NCBI GenBank assembly: GCA_937927975.1
Contig: CALEZT010000127.1
Coordinates: forward strand, 5,702-69,701
Reading direction: 5' to 3'
DNA from: an uncultured Phycisphaerales bacterium
GTDB taxonomy: Bacteria; Planctomycetota; Phycisphaerae; Sedimentisphaerales; Anaerobacaceae
DNA: 64,000 nt
Of the stretch, positions 32,170 to 41,691 are shown piece after piece (the stretch's first letter is position 1; each line of letters begins with the position of its first letter). The position numbers and the translations under genes were made by a program. Below the pieces are notes generated by a model that saw nothing but the letters and a program-made list of their open reading frames with translations, had not been told where the DNA came from and did not search any database.

Positions 32170-35112
32170 TTACGGTTGGACCGCCGAGCGGCCGTAGCCG
32201 ATGTCGTCGATGAACACCATGCCCGAGCCGCCGCTGGTTGCGCCCTTGGCGCCGACGCCGATCGTGAGCTTCTTGACCCGGCTGAAGTTCGCGCCGGCCA
32301 AGCTGTTCATCGGGATCGTCCAGCGGGTCCAGTTGGCAACAGTCGCCGCGGTGTCGCTGGTGGCGGTCGCCGACTTGCCGGTGCTGTCGGTCACCGTCAG
32401 ATACATCGGCGCGGCGTCGTTGTACTGAGCCGCATTGATGATCGCGCCTTGCCAGTTCCCGGTCACGTTGCCCGTGGCGGCGATGCTCTCGAACTGGAAG
32501 GTCCGGTCCTCGCCGGCCGCGTGCGAAGTGACGCAGACGCCGATCAGGACCGGGTCCGTCATGGTGATGTTCGTCATGCCCATCTGGGTCCAGGTCTTGC
32601 CGTCGGCGGAGGTGGAACCGCTGAAAGTGCCGCCGGCCCGCTCGATCCTGACCCAATACGGGACCTTCAAAAGCGTAGCACTGTCGTTGTTGGCCGAAGC
32701 GCCATTGGTGGCCGAGCGATACTGGAAGCTGGCGCCGTTGCCTGCGGCGCCATCGGTGTTGGCGGTCATGATCATCATCGCGTGGGTCGAGCCGCCGTTG
32801 ACGGTGTCACGGATCATCACGCCGCCTTTGGCCCATGTGTTGGATCCCGGCCCGATACTGACCACGCGGGCGATCAGGCTGCCGTCGCCGGTGAGGGTCT
32901 TGTAGGCGTAGGTGAATTCATCGGAGTTGTTCCAGATGTCGGCGCCGGCGCCGGTGAGCGTCATTTTGCCGCCGGCCTCTGTGACTTCGGTGGTGGCCAG
33001 CGCCGGATAGCCACGGGTCCAGACGCACAGCTCGGACGCGCCCGAGCCCGTGCAGTTCTGGACCGTCTCGAATTCCAGGACCGCCTCGCTGAAGTACGGG
33101 GCCTTGGTGTTGTCGTAGGCCAGAGGCATCGACTGCTTGCCGCTGCGGACCACGCCCCTCTCGGCAAACGGAGCGGTCATGTAGCCGACCGTTGAGCCGC
33201 CATAGACGGCATCGGCGATCCCGTCGAGCCAGTACTCATAGATCCGACTGCCCTCATCGTCGGTATAGCTCTCGAAGTCGTCGAGCATCGCAAACTCCTG
33301 GGTTGTGAAGCTCCAGACGTCGCCTTCGTACGTGCCGGCGTCGCCGACCTCATCGACTCTCCAGAAGTACTTCGTGCCGAAGGTCATGGCAGCCGGGGTG
33401 TAGCCGTGGGTGCTGACGGTGCCGGCGGAAGCCGTGCCCGCAGCGACCGCGGCCTCATCGGCGCCGAAGAACACCTTGTGCGAAGCGGCTTCGCGTCCCG
33501 GACGCCAGTCCATCGAGGCGCTCAGGAGAACATCCGTGGCGCCGTCGGCCGGAACGGGCTCGCGCGCCTGGACGGGCACGGAGAAGAACCGCACCTCGCT
33601 GAGGCTCACTTGTTGGGCGACGCCGCCCCAGTTGCTGTTGATCGTCAGCTTGACGAACTTCGCCTCGACACCGGCGAAATCAACGACCGTATTGGCCACG
33701 TAAGTGACATCCGCGGTGGCGCGGGCGAACTGATGCGGCCCTTCCAGCGTGGCCCAGGTCTGACCGTCGGCGGAATACTCGATGGTCACGTCCTTGGCCC
33801 CGAAACCGACGAAGGCCTCCACGATCTGGTTGGCGTTCCAGACCCAGAGTTCGTCGAGCTTGTAGACCTTGTCGAACTCGTACTGAATCCAGTGCGGTTT
33901 GGCGCTGCCGCTCATCCACATCTGAGTCAGCTCGACCGAGTGCTGATCGTCGGCGTTCAAGCCGGAACCGTTGACCGTGTTCTGCGGTCCCGTGTCCGCT
34001 CGGTTCTGGCTGGAGGCGGTGGCCGTTATGCCTTGGATCGGATACGAGAACGGCTCGGCCGTGAAGCTCCAGACCGATCCCTTGAAGATCGTGTTGTCGG
34101 GGGCCGCGTTGACCTCGTCGACCCGCCAGTAGTAGACGGTGCCGAAATCGAAGAGGTCCGCCGAGTCATAACTGGCGGCCTCCTGGCCCTGGCTGACCAG
34201 AACGCCCTTCGGGTTCGTCCGACTGGCGGCATCGACGTCCTCAAGGCTCGTCCCGAGATACACGTCGTGCGTGGCCGCGAACTCCCCGGGCATCCAACTC
34301 AACCTCGCGTCCTGGGGCACGTCCGTCGCTGCGTCTTCGGGCGCCGGGTCGCCTGCCAACTCCGTGTCCGGCCCCTTGCCGGCCATGGCCGCCAGAATCT
34401 CGCGGAGCGTCAGAGCGCGCGTATAGAGCCGCACGTCGCTCAGGTAGCCCTGCCAGTTCTCCTGCGCGCCGCTGAAACCGTCGGCGCCCATGAAAAACGG
34501 GTTCGCATCGAGAGTCTTGGTCATCGTATTGGTGAGCGTTGGAACGCCGTTGCGGTAGTAGGTCAGAGACGCTCCATCTTTGACGAGAACATGATGGATC
34601 CAGACGTCGCTGGGGATGGACGTGTAGTTGATGCCGTTGAGGTAGGAGCCATCGTCGTTGTAGCACTCGAACCGCGTGGGCGTGAACTTGACGAACTGCA
34701 AGGGCGAAGCCGTCCCGCCGTAACGATTGCCCAAGATCACGTCGTTGTTGGTCGCCTGGGCCGCGGGCTGTTTGGCCCAGAAGACCCAGGTGAAACTGTT
34801 CTGCAAAGTCAACGCCGGGATGGTCAGGCCGGTGGTGATATAGGCGCCGCTGCCGTCGGCCCCATTGAAGCCCACGACCATGCCTCGCTCGGGATCGTTG
34901 ACCCAGACGGAGCCGCCGGTCCCCAGGCCTCCGGTCGGATTCCGGATCGTCCCGTCGTGCCCGCCGCCGGACAGATCGACGGCCGTAGTGCCCGACCCTT
35001 CGTTCAGCTTCCACCAGCCGATCAACGTCGGGTCTCCCGCATGCGCCGCGGAGCCGGCCATCACGATGGCCGCCAGGACGCACAGTGCCAATGATGTCTG
35101 TTTCTTGCCCAT
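32170..35112 (-). CDS. giant secreted LamG/Fn3/discoidin modular protein 2
   Basis: A 980-residue exported protein. ATG 35112 follows TAGGAGGACTGTT. Modules: signal peptide (about 1-26); LamG (about 27-240, GWWKLNEGSGTTAVDLSGGG to LYTRALTLREILAAM); Fn3-like repeat (about 250-350, ending YYWRVDEVNAAPDNTIFKGS); discoidin/F5-8C-type domain (about 355-515, from TATASSQNRADTGPQNTVNG through WIQYEFDKVYKLDELWVWNA to LSEVRFF); second Fn3-like repeat (about 520-600); then the FESYTDDEGSRIYEYW jelly roll (about 605-980) with the DUF1349-like domain nested inside (about 715-885). It is most similar to modular protein 3, with near-identical C-terminal halves at the protein level. Discoidin and LamG domains bind sugars; no catalytic domain is seen. 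Confidence 0.9.
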   Translation of the reverse strand: MGKKQTSLALCVLAAIVMAGSAAHAGDPTLIGWWKLNEGSGTTAVDLSGGGHDGTIRNPTGGLGTGGSVWVNDPERGMVVGFNGADGSGAYITTGLTIPALTLQNSFTWVFWAKQPAAQATNNDVILGNRYGGTASPLQFVKFTPTRFECYNDDGSYLNGINYTSIPSDVWIHHVLVKDGASLTYYRNGVPTLTNTMTKTLDANPFFMGADGFSGAQENWQGYLSDVRLYTRALTLREILAAMAGKGPDTELAGDPAPEDAATDVPQDARLSWMPGEFAATHDVYLGTSLEDVDAASRTNPKGVLVSQGQEAASYDSADLFDFGTVYYWRVDEVNAAPDNTIFKGSVWSFTAEPFSYPIQGITATASSQNRADTGPQNTVNGSGLNADDQHSVELTQMWMSGSAKPHWIQYEFDKVYKLDELWVWNANQIVEAFVGFGAKDVTIEYSADGQTWATLEGPHQFARATADVTYVANTVVDFAGVEAKFVKLTINSNWGGVAQQVSLSEVRFFSVPVQAREPVPADGATDVLLSASMDWRPGREAASHKVFFGADEAAVAAGTASAGTVSTHGYTPAAMTFGTKYFWRVDEVGDAGTYEGDVWSFTTQEFAMLDDFESYTDDEGSRIYEYWLDGIADAVYGGSTVGYMTAPFAERGVVRSGKQSMPLAYDNTKAPYFSEAVLEFETVQNCTGSGASELCVWTRGYPALATTEVTEAGGKMTLTGAGADIWNNSDEFTYAYKTLTGDGSLIARVVSIGPGSNTWAKGGVMIRDTVNGGSTHAMMIMTANTDGAAGNGASFQYRSATNGASANNDSATLLKVPYWVRIERAGGTFSGSTSADGKTWTQMGMTNITMTDPVLIGVCVTSHAAGEDRTFQFESIAATGNVTGNWQGAIINAAQYNDAAPMYLTVTDSTGKSATATSDTAATVANWTRWTIPMNSLAGANFSRVKKLTIGVGAKGATSGGSGMVFIDDIGYGRSAVQP

Positions 35113-35182
35113 AACAGTCCTCCTACACATGTCAACACCACACTAGAGTTTCGACCCTGCCACGGTCGCACATTTCGCAGAA

Positions 35183-35227
35183 CTCCAGGGCGCCCCGCCG
35201 CGACACCATGCGGCGGGGTCCCTGGAG
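35183..35227 (-). terminator. hairpin after modular protein gene 3
   Basis: CTCCAGGG (35183-35190) pairs with CCCTGGAG (35220-35227), and inside it CCCCGCCGC pairs with GCGGCGGGG. A very stable stem just after the stop at 35243; the minus-strand side continues TTCTGCG, a weak T tract. Confidence 0.6.
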
Positions 35228-35242
35228 CATATCTTCAATCGC

Positions 35243-38110
35243 TCACTGAGCTGAGCGTCCGAAGCCGATGTCGTCGATGAACACCATGCCTGAACCGCCG
35301 CTGGTGGCGCCTTTGGCGCCAACACCGATCGTGAGCGTCTTGACCCGGCTGAAATTCACACCCGCCAGATCGCTCATCGGAATCACCCAGCGGGTCCAGT
35401 CGGCCACGGTGGCTGCGGTTGCGCTGGTGGCGGTTCCCGACTTGCCGGTGCTGTCGGTGACGACCAGGTACATTGGCGCCGCGTCGTTGTACCGAGCGGC
35501 GTCGATCACCGCGCCCTGCCAGGCGCCGGTCACGTTGCCGGTGACTGCGATGCCGTCGAACTCGAAGGTCCGATCCTCACCGGACGCATGCGAGGTCACG
35601 CAAAGACCGATCTGAACCGGCGAGGTCATCACAAGGACCGTCTGGCCCATCTGACTCCAGGTCTTGCCGTCGGCGGAAGTCGAGCCGGTCAGGATGTCGC
35701 CCTGCCGCTCGATTCTGACCCAATACGGCGGCTTGAGGACCGTGCCGCTGTCGACGTTGCTCGATGCGCCGTCGGTGACCGCGCGATACTGGAAGCTGGC
35801 GCCGTTGCCCGCAGCTCCGTCGGTATTGGCGGTCATGACCATCATGGCGTGGGTCGAGCCGCCGTTGAGGCTGTCGCGAATCATGACGCCGCCCTTGGCC
35901 CAGGTGTTGGTGCCCGGGCCGATGCTGACGACGCGAGCGATCAGGCTGCCGTCGCCGACGAGGGTCTTGAAGGCATAGGTGAACTCGTCGGAGTTGTTCC
36001 AGATGTCGGCGCCGGCGCCGGTGAGCGTCATTTTGCCGCCGGTCTCGGAGACTGCGACGGTGGTCACGGCCGGGTAGCCCCGCGTCCAGACGCACAGTTC
36101 GGTCGCCCCGGACCCGGTGCAGTTCTGCGGTGAATTGAACGTCAGCGAGGTCTCGCTGAAGAACGGCGTCTTGCTGTTGTCGTAGGCCAGGGGCATCGAC
36201 TGCTTGCCGCTGTGCACGATCTTCTGCTCCGCGAAGGGGGCCTCCATATAGCCCACCGTCGAGCCGCCGTAGACCGCGTCGGCGATCCCATCGAGCCAGT
36301 ACTCATAGAGCCGGCTGCCCTCGTCGTCGGTGTAGCCCTCGAAATCGTCGAGAGGGGCGAATTCCTGGGCAGTGAAGCTCCAGACCGGCCCTTCGTATGG
36401 GCCGTCTCCGCCAAGTTCATCGACCCTCCAGAAGTACTTCGTGCCGAAGGTCATGGCGGCCGGAGTGTAACGGTGGTCGGTCACGGTACTGGCCGCGACG
36501 GTTCCGGCGGCGACCGCGTCGCTGTCGGTTCCGAAGAACACCTGGTGGGACGTGGCCTCGCGTCCCGGACGCCAGTTCAGCGTGGCCGCGAGACTGACAT
36601 CCGTGCCGCCGTCGGCGGGCATGGGTTCTCTCGCCTGCACCGGCGCCTGGAAGAACCGCACCTCGCTCAGGCACACCTGAGGAGTGATGCCGCCCCAGTT
36701 GGTTTCGATGTTCAAGCGGACGAACTTGGCCATGGCGCCGCCGAAATCGACGATCGTGTTGGCGGTATAGCCGGCTTCGCCCGGCGCCCGGGCGAAGGAA
36801 GTCACGCCCTCCAGCAAGGTCCACTCCTCGCCATCGACGGAATACTCGATGGCCACGTCCTTGGCGCCGAAACCGACGAACAGCTCGACGATCTGGTTGG
36901 CGTTCCACACCCACAGCTCGTGCAGTTTGTAGACTTTGTCGAACTCGTACTGAATCCAGTGCGGCTTGGCGTTGCCGCTGAGCCACATATGGGTCACTTC
37001 GGTGGAATGCTGATCGTCGGCGTTGAGGCCGGAACCGTTGACCGTGTTCTGCGGCCCGGTGTCCGCCCGGCTGCTGCTGGAGGCGGTGGCCGTCACGCCG
37101 GTGATCGGGTAGGCGAAGGGTTCAGCGGTGAAGCTCCAGACCTCGCCTTTGAAGATGGTGTTGTCGGGCGCCGCGTTGACTTCGTCAACCCGCCAGAAGT
37201 AGGTCGTGCCGAAATCGAAGAGCCCTTCCCCGTCGTAGCTGGCGGCCGTCTGGTTCTGGCTGACGAGCAGGCCCCTGGAATCGGCCCGGCTCGCGTCATT
37301 GACATCCGCGAAACTCGTTCCGACGTACACATCGTGCGCCGCGGCGTACGCGCCCGGCGTCCAACTCAGGACTGCATCCTGGGGCACGTCGACCGCCCCA
37401 TCCTCAGGGACAGGGTCCTTGGCGATGGACTTGTCGGCCAGGCCCTCCATGATCTTGAGGATCTCGGCCGGGGTCAGTGCATTGTTGTAGATCTGCACGT
37501 CGTCCATCAGGCCGCGAAGCCGACGTCCGGTGGCGCCGGAGTTCTCGCCGATGTAGAGGTCGAAGCTCGCGCTGTCGCCGATCTGCCCGCCGTAGGTCTG
37601 CCGGGCGTCCTCCCTGCCGTCGATGTAGATGATGGCCGTGGTCCCGTCATACGTGGCGCAGTAGTGGTGCCACTGATTGTCGGTGATGATGGTCGGGGCG
37701 TTGAAATAGTTGCTTCCGCTGATGCCCATGTGGGTGCCGTTGCCGGTGCCGTCGCCCCGGCTGGCGCGGTAGGCCGCGTCGCTCTTGGCCAGGAACGCCT
37801 CCCAGGTGACCGTGAACGACTGGACCTTGAACCAGAACGCGATCGTGATCTGGTCCCGGATGTTCAACGACGCCGAGCGGCCGCAGTTGATGTACGTGTT
37901 GCCGTCGAACTGAAAGGCGCCGCCGATCTTGCCTGCGACCCACTGGGGGTTGCCGACAACCGTCCCGTTGTTGCCGTAACCGCTGGAATCGGCGGCTACG
38001 TTCCCGCTGGTCTCGTCGAAGGTCCACCACCCCACCAGATCCCCCGACGCCGACCAGACCGGCCCTAGACACAAGATACAGAACATCGCAATAATCGGCT
38101 TTCTCAACAT
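35243..38110 (-). CDS. giant secreted LamG/Fn3/discoidin modular protein 3
   Basis: A 955-residue exported protein starting at ATG 38110, with GAAGGAGGACGACA upstream. Modules: signal peptide (about 1-23, IAMFCILCLGPVWSASG); LamG (about 24-215, GWWTFDETSGNVAADSSGYG to IYNNALTPAEILKIM); Fn3-like repeat ending YFWRVDEVNAAPDNTIFKGE (about 225-330); discoidin domain (about 335-490); second Fn3-like repeat (about 495-580); FEGYTDDEGSRLYEYW jelly roll (about 585-955) split by a DUF1349-like domain (about 690-860). It has the same module order as protein 2 but a different LamG sequence, so the front module has been exchanged or has diverged faster than the back. It is probably a surface or extracellular binding protein. 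Confidence 0.9.
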   Translation of the reverse strand: MLRKPIIAMFCILCLGPVWSASGDLVGWWTFDETSGNVAADSSGYGNNGTVVGNPQWVAGKIGGAFQFDGNTYINCGRSASLNIRDQITIAFWFKVQSFTVTWEAFLAKSDAAYRASRGDGTGNGTHMGISGSNYFNAPTIITDNQWHHYCATYDGTTAIIYIDGREDARQTYGGQIGDSASFDLYIGENSGATGRRLRGLMDDVQIYNNALTPAEILKIMEGLADKSIAKDPVPEDGAVDVPQDAVLSWTPGAYAAAHDVYVGTSFADVNDASRADSRGLLVSQNQTAASYDGEGLFDFGTTYFWRVDEVNAAPDNTIFKGEVWSFTAEPFAYPITGVTATASSSSRADTGPQNTVNGSGLNADDQHSTEVTHMWLSGNAKPHWIQYEFDKVYKLHELWVWNANQIVELFVGFGAKDVAIEYSVDGEEWTLLEGVTSFARAPGEAGYTANTIVDFGGAMAKFVRLNIETNWGGITPQVCLSEVRFFQAPVQAREPMPADGGTDVSLAATLNWRPGREATSHQVFFGTDSDAVAAGTVAASTVTDHRYTPAAMTFGTKYFWRVDELGGDGPYEGPVWSFTAQEFAPLDDFEGYTDDEGSRLYEYWLDGIADAVYGGSTVGYMEAPFAEQKIVHSGKQSMPLAYDNSKTPFFSETSLTFNSPQNCTGSGATELCVWTRGYPAVTTVAVSETGGKMTLTGAGADIWNNSDEFTYAFKTLVGDGSLIARVVSIGPGTNTWAKGGVMIRDSLNGGSTHAMMVMTANTDGAAGNGASFQYRAVTDGASSNVDSGTVLKPPYWVRIERQGDILTGSTSADGKTWSQMGQTVLVMTSPVQIGLCVTSHASGEDRTFEFDGIAVTGNVTGAWQGAVIDAARYNDAAPMYLVVTDSTGKSGTATSATAATVADWTRWVIPMSDLAGVNFSRVKTLTIGVGAKGATSGGSGMVFIDDIGFGRSAQ

Positions 38111-38463
38111 TGTCGTCCTCCTTCAAAATGAGTCCGGTGCTTCAATGCTGGCACGCGACGTGCGTGCGCCAGAAGTGCTTGCTGCTCTGCGGTTGTGAAA
38201 GATCTGAGAAAAAGGGCGTGTGAGGAACTCCGGTCGCGTTCACAGCCGTGCGGATCCTCCCCTAATCGCGGCCGCTCCTGCACATGCCCAGAGAAACTGG
38301 CTATGCCACTGGCTCCATTGTACAGAGGGAGTTCATCCTGGATCAATCAAAATCTGCATCTTTCCGCTGGTGATTGTCTTTTGTCGTCCGGCGAAGAGGT
38401 CCTGTCGCCCCCCTCCCAGAGGACTCGTACCTCCGAATCGTCGTGTTACGCCTTGTGTACCCC

Positions 38464-38502
38464 AAAAAGCGATGGGGCCCCTGTTTCGCGAACAAGGGCC
38501 CC
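38464..38502 (-). terminator. rho-independent terminator of modular protein gene 4
   Basis: On the minus strand, GGGGCCCTTGTT pairs across CGCG with AACAGGGGCCCC (one mismatch; 38502-38474), followed by ATCGCTTTTT. Both stem and T tract are good. It lies 45 bases after the stop at 38547. Confidence 0.85.
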
Positions 38503-38546
38503 GTCTGATGATATCAACACGTTCCTGATCTGTGGGCAGGCCCGAC

Positions 38547-41504
38547 TCAGAACGGTTTGGCCACCGGCTGCGTCTGACCCATCACATACAGAAGCTCCTC
38601 TTGAGACAGAACGCGGTTGTAGACCCGCACGTCATCCAGCGCGCCCAGCCAGAAGTAACTCGTGGTGGATTCGCCGCAACCCAGCTTGAACGAACCCGTC
38701 GAGGCGCCGAGCAGGGCTGTCGTGGCCATCTCACGATCCAGATTCCCATAGACGTAGGTCCGGATGAACTGACCTTTGGAGTAGACGCCGGCGACGTGAT
38801 ACCAGACGTCCTGCTGCAGAACGGCTCCCCCTGCAGAATTCCGGTTCAAGGTGGCCGCGTTGGCGGACGTACGGATCTCGAACTCGACCTTGTTGGTGGT
38901 GAAGAGACCCATCTTGTAGCCGCCGGTGGTGCCGTCCTGGTTCGCCGCGATCTTGCGATCCCCAGCGGTGAAGCCCATCTTGATCCAGGCCGTGATCGTA
39001 ATGGCGTCGGTGAGGTTCAGGCTGGCGTTCTTGCCGCAGTCGATGAAGGTCTGTCCGTTCGTGAACTCCATCGCCTGCCCGACTGCGCCGGGGACCCAGC
39101 TGGCGGTCCCGCCGGTGACGGTCCCGTTGTTGCCCTTGCCGGAGGTGTCGTTCGTGTTGCCGTCCAGGGTCCAGAGGCCCACGAGGTTGGCATTGCCCGG
39201 ATTGACGGGGGTAATGAACTGGGGAGCCTTCGGATACAGCCGGATGTCGTCGATGTACAGCTTGCCCGCGGCGCCGGTGCCCTCGATGCCGATCGTGAGG
39301 GTCCGAACGCTGCTGACGTTGCCGACGGTGGACAGATCGATGTTCCAGGCCTGCCAGACGGCGCGAGTCAGGTCCGCAGCGGCTCCATTGTAGGCCACCT
39401 TGGTGCTGTTGATCTTGACGTACAGTTGCCCGGTGTTGCCTGCGGCGCCGGCGAACTGGATCGCGAGCGTCTTGATGCCGCGAGCGGTCCAATTCTGGGC
39501 CGAATCGAAGGTGATCTGGGCTTCAGCCAGGGCGAACTTGCTGTTGTCGTACAGAATCGGCATGGACTGGTTTCCGCCGTGGGTGTTGGTTGTCTCGGCG
39601 AAGGGGGCCTGGTCGTATCCAACCTGCGAACCGCTGGCGCCGGTGGTGATGCCATCGACCCAGGCCTCATAGATCCGACTGCCTTCGTCGTCGGTGTAGC
39701 CTTCGAAGTCGTCGACGACCAGATACTCCTGCGTCCTGAAACTCCAGAGGTCGCCTTCGTATGTGCCGGTATCGCCGATGGAATCGACTCTCCAGGAATA
39801 CTCGGTGTCGAGGTTCATGGCAGCGGGAGTGTAGCCATGCTCGGCCACGGTGCTGGCCGGTGCAGTGCCCCCGGCGACCGCGGCGCTATCGGCGCCGAAG
39901 AACACCTTGTGCGAAGTGGCCTCGCGACCGGGCCGCCAATCCAGAGAGGCGGTCAGGGGGACGTTCGTCGCGCCGTTGGCCGGCACAGGCATGAAGGCCT
40001 GGACCGGCACATAGTAGAACCGAACCTCGCTGAGGCTCACCTGCTTGGCCATTCCGCCCCAGTTGGTTTCGATGTTCAGCTTGACGTACTTGGCCTGGAC
40101 GCCGCCGAAATCGACGACGGTGTTGGCCACGTAGGTCGCGGTCCCGCTGGCGCGAGCGAACTCGGGGACGCCCTCCAGCGCGGTCCAGGTCTGGCCGTCG
40201 ACCGAGTACTCGATGACGACGTTCCTGGCGCCGAAGCCGACGAACCCTTCGATGATCTGGTTGGCGTTCCAGACCCACAGTTCGTCGAGGGTGTAGACCT
40301 TGTCGAACTCATACTGAATCCACTTGGGCGATTCGTCGTTGCTCATCCACATCTGGGTCAGCTCGACGGAGTGCTGATCGCTGGCGTTCAGGCCGGAGCC
40401 GTTGACCGTGTTCTGCGCTGAGGTGTCGGTTCGGCTGACGCCGGAGGCGCTGGCCGTGATGTTCTTGATCGGATAGGCGAACGGTTCGACGGTGAAAGAC
40501 CATACCTCGCCCTTGAAGACCGTGTTGTCGGGGGCCGCATTGACCTCATCGACGCGCCAGTAGTAGGTCTGGCCGTATTCGAGCAGGCCGTCCGGATCGC
40601 AGGTCGTATCCGCCTTGCCCTGGCTGATCAACAAGGGGCTCGCTGCGGTGGCGGTGTTGACATCGGCGAACGACGTGCCGAAATACACGTTGTGGGTCGC
40701 GGCGTAGTCGGTGCCCGCCCAGCCCAGAACCACGTCGCGAGGAATGTCCGTGGCGCCATCCTCGGGGACAGGCTGACTGGCGGTGGTGAACGCCTCATAG
40801 TACTCCGCCACCGCGATCAGGTTGGCGACGCTGGCCGGGGCGCCCGTGTGATCCTCGATGCGGACGAATCCGCGGAAGGTGTCGCCCGGGACGTAGTGCT
40901 TGACCCAGCCGGAGGCGGCGCCGTTGCGGTCCGTCGCCAGGATCGTGAGGTTGGGAGTGATCGTGGCGCCCGTCGGACGCGTGGAGTTCCACACGGTCTT
41001 GAGGCCCCAGCGTTTGCCGTCCTCGGTGATCGTCACCGCGGCGCCGACGTCACGGGTGGCCGAGGAACCCGCAAAGCCCAGGACGTTGATCGAACCGTTG
41101 TCGCCCCAGGTTGTGTTCGCGCCGCCCGGCGCGGATACATAGTAGAACGGGATGTCGGAATACCAGACGACTTTGCCGCCGGCTTCGAGATACCGACGGA
41201 TCGTGCAGGTGGCGTTCTGCGCCTCAGCGACCGTGTTCGGCGCCGCGTCCCTGCACATCACGACCACGCTGAGCTTCTTGTCGGCGATGCGAGCGTCCAT
41301 CCAGGCCTTGAGTTCCGTCCCGTTGACGACCCGATAGCCGGCCGCGACGAGGGCATCCCGCACTGCGATGCCGTCGCCGGCCCAGGCTGTCCCGAAATTC
41401 GAGTCCCAATAGGCGACCCGATCATAGGGACTGCCCTGAACTTGCGCCGCGGCCAGCGAAATCGCCGCCATCGCAAAGAGTACGCGGACCGATCTTCCAC
41501 ACAT
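38547..41504 (-). CDS. giant secreted modular protein 4 with a ThuA/GATase-like head and a C-terminal LamG
   Basis: A 985-residue exported protein. ATG 41504 has GGAGG 7 bases upstream. It differs from its neighbours at both ends. After the signal peptide (about 1-25), residues ~26-245 form an alpha/beta domain (RVAYWDSNFGTAWAGDGIAV, VVVMCRDAAPNTV, RRYLEAGGKVVWYSDIPFYY) resembling ThuA or class I glutamine-amidotransferase-like folds instead of LamG. Then come an Fn3-like repeat (about 250-350, YYWRVDEVNAAPDNTVFKGE), a discoidin domain (about 355-510), a second Fn3-like repeat (about 515-600) and the FEGYTDDEGSRIYEAW jelly roll, here uninterrupted (about 605-760, ending LYIDDIRLYP). A LamG domain closes the chain (about 775-975, LVGLWTLDGNTNDTSGKGNN). 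The head lacks an obvious catalytic Cys-His pair. The role is unknown. Confidence 0.87.
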   Translation of the reverse strand: MCGRSVRVLFAMAAISLAAAQVQGSPYDRVAYWDSNFGTAWAGDGIAVRDALVAAGYRVVNGTELKAWMDARIADKKLSVVVMCRDAAPNTVAEAQNATCTIRRYLEAGGKVVWYSDIPFYYVSAPGGANTTWGDNGSINVLGFAGSSATRDVGAAVTITEDGKRWGLKTVWNSTRPTGATITPNLTILATDRNGAASGWVKHYVPGDTFRGFVRIEDHTGAPASVANLIAVAEYYEAFTTASQPVPEDGATDIPRDVVLGWAGTDYAATHNVYFGTSFADVNTATAASPLLISQGKADTTCDPDGLLEYGQTYYWRVDEVNAAPDNTVFKGEVWSFTVEPFAYPIKNITASASGVSRTDTSAQNTVNGSGLNASDQHSVELTQMWMSNDESPKWIQYEFDKVYTLDELWVWNANQIIEGFVGFGARNVVIEYSVDGQTWTALEGVPEFARASGTATYVANTVVDFGGVQAKYVKLNIETNWGGMAKQVSLSEVRFYYVPVQAFMPVPANGATNVPLTASLDWRPGREATSHKVFFGADSAAVAGGTAPASTVAEHGYTPAAMNLDTEYSWRVDSIGDTGTYEGDLWSFRTQEYLVVDDFEGYTDDEGSRIYEAWVDGITTGASGSQVGYDQAPFAETTNTHGGNQSMPILYDNSKFALAEAQITFDSAQNWTARGIKTLAIQFAGAAGNTGQLYVKINSTKVAYNGAAADLTRAVWQAWNIDLSTVGNVSSVRTLTIGIEGTGAAGKLYIDDIRLYPKAPQFITPVNPGNANLVGLWTLDGNTNDTSGKGNNGTVTGGTASWVPGAVGQAMEFTNGQTFIDCGKNASLNLTDAITITAWIKMGFTAGDRKIAANQDGTTGGYKMGLFTTNKVEFEIRTSANAATLNRNSAGGAVLQQDVWYHVAGVYSKGQFIRTYVYGNLDREMATTALLGASTGSFKLGCGESTTSYFWLGALDDVRVYNRVLSQEELLYVMGQTQPVAKPF

Positions 41505-41602
41505 AGTCAATCCTCCTTACCAGACCGAGATCTGAATGTCACCGTGGCCGGGCACATGCCGCCACGCATTGTCTCAAACTCCGACCTCAATCTCCAGTCA
41601 AA

Positions 41603-41639
41603 GCAGGATGGCGCCCCGCGAAGGTAGACGCCATCCTGC
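41603..41639 (-). terminator. hairpin after modular protein gene 5
   Basis: GCAGGATGGCG (41603-41613) pairs perfectly with CGCCATCCTGC (41629-41639). On the minus strand the stem is followed by TTTGACTGG. It sits 52 bases after the stop at 41692. Confidence 0.7.
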
Positions 41640-41691
41640 CCGCCCTGCCGTTGTTTCCCGACAGAGCGACTGTGTCTTGCGATCGATCGCC

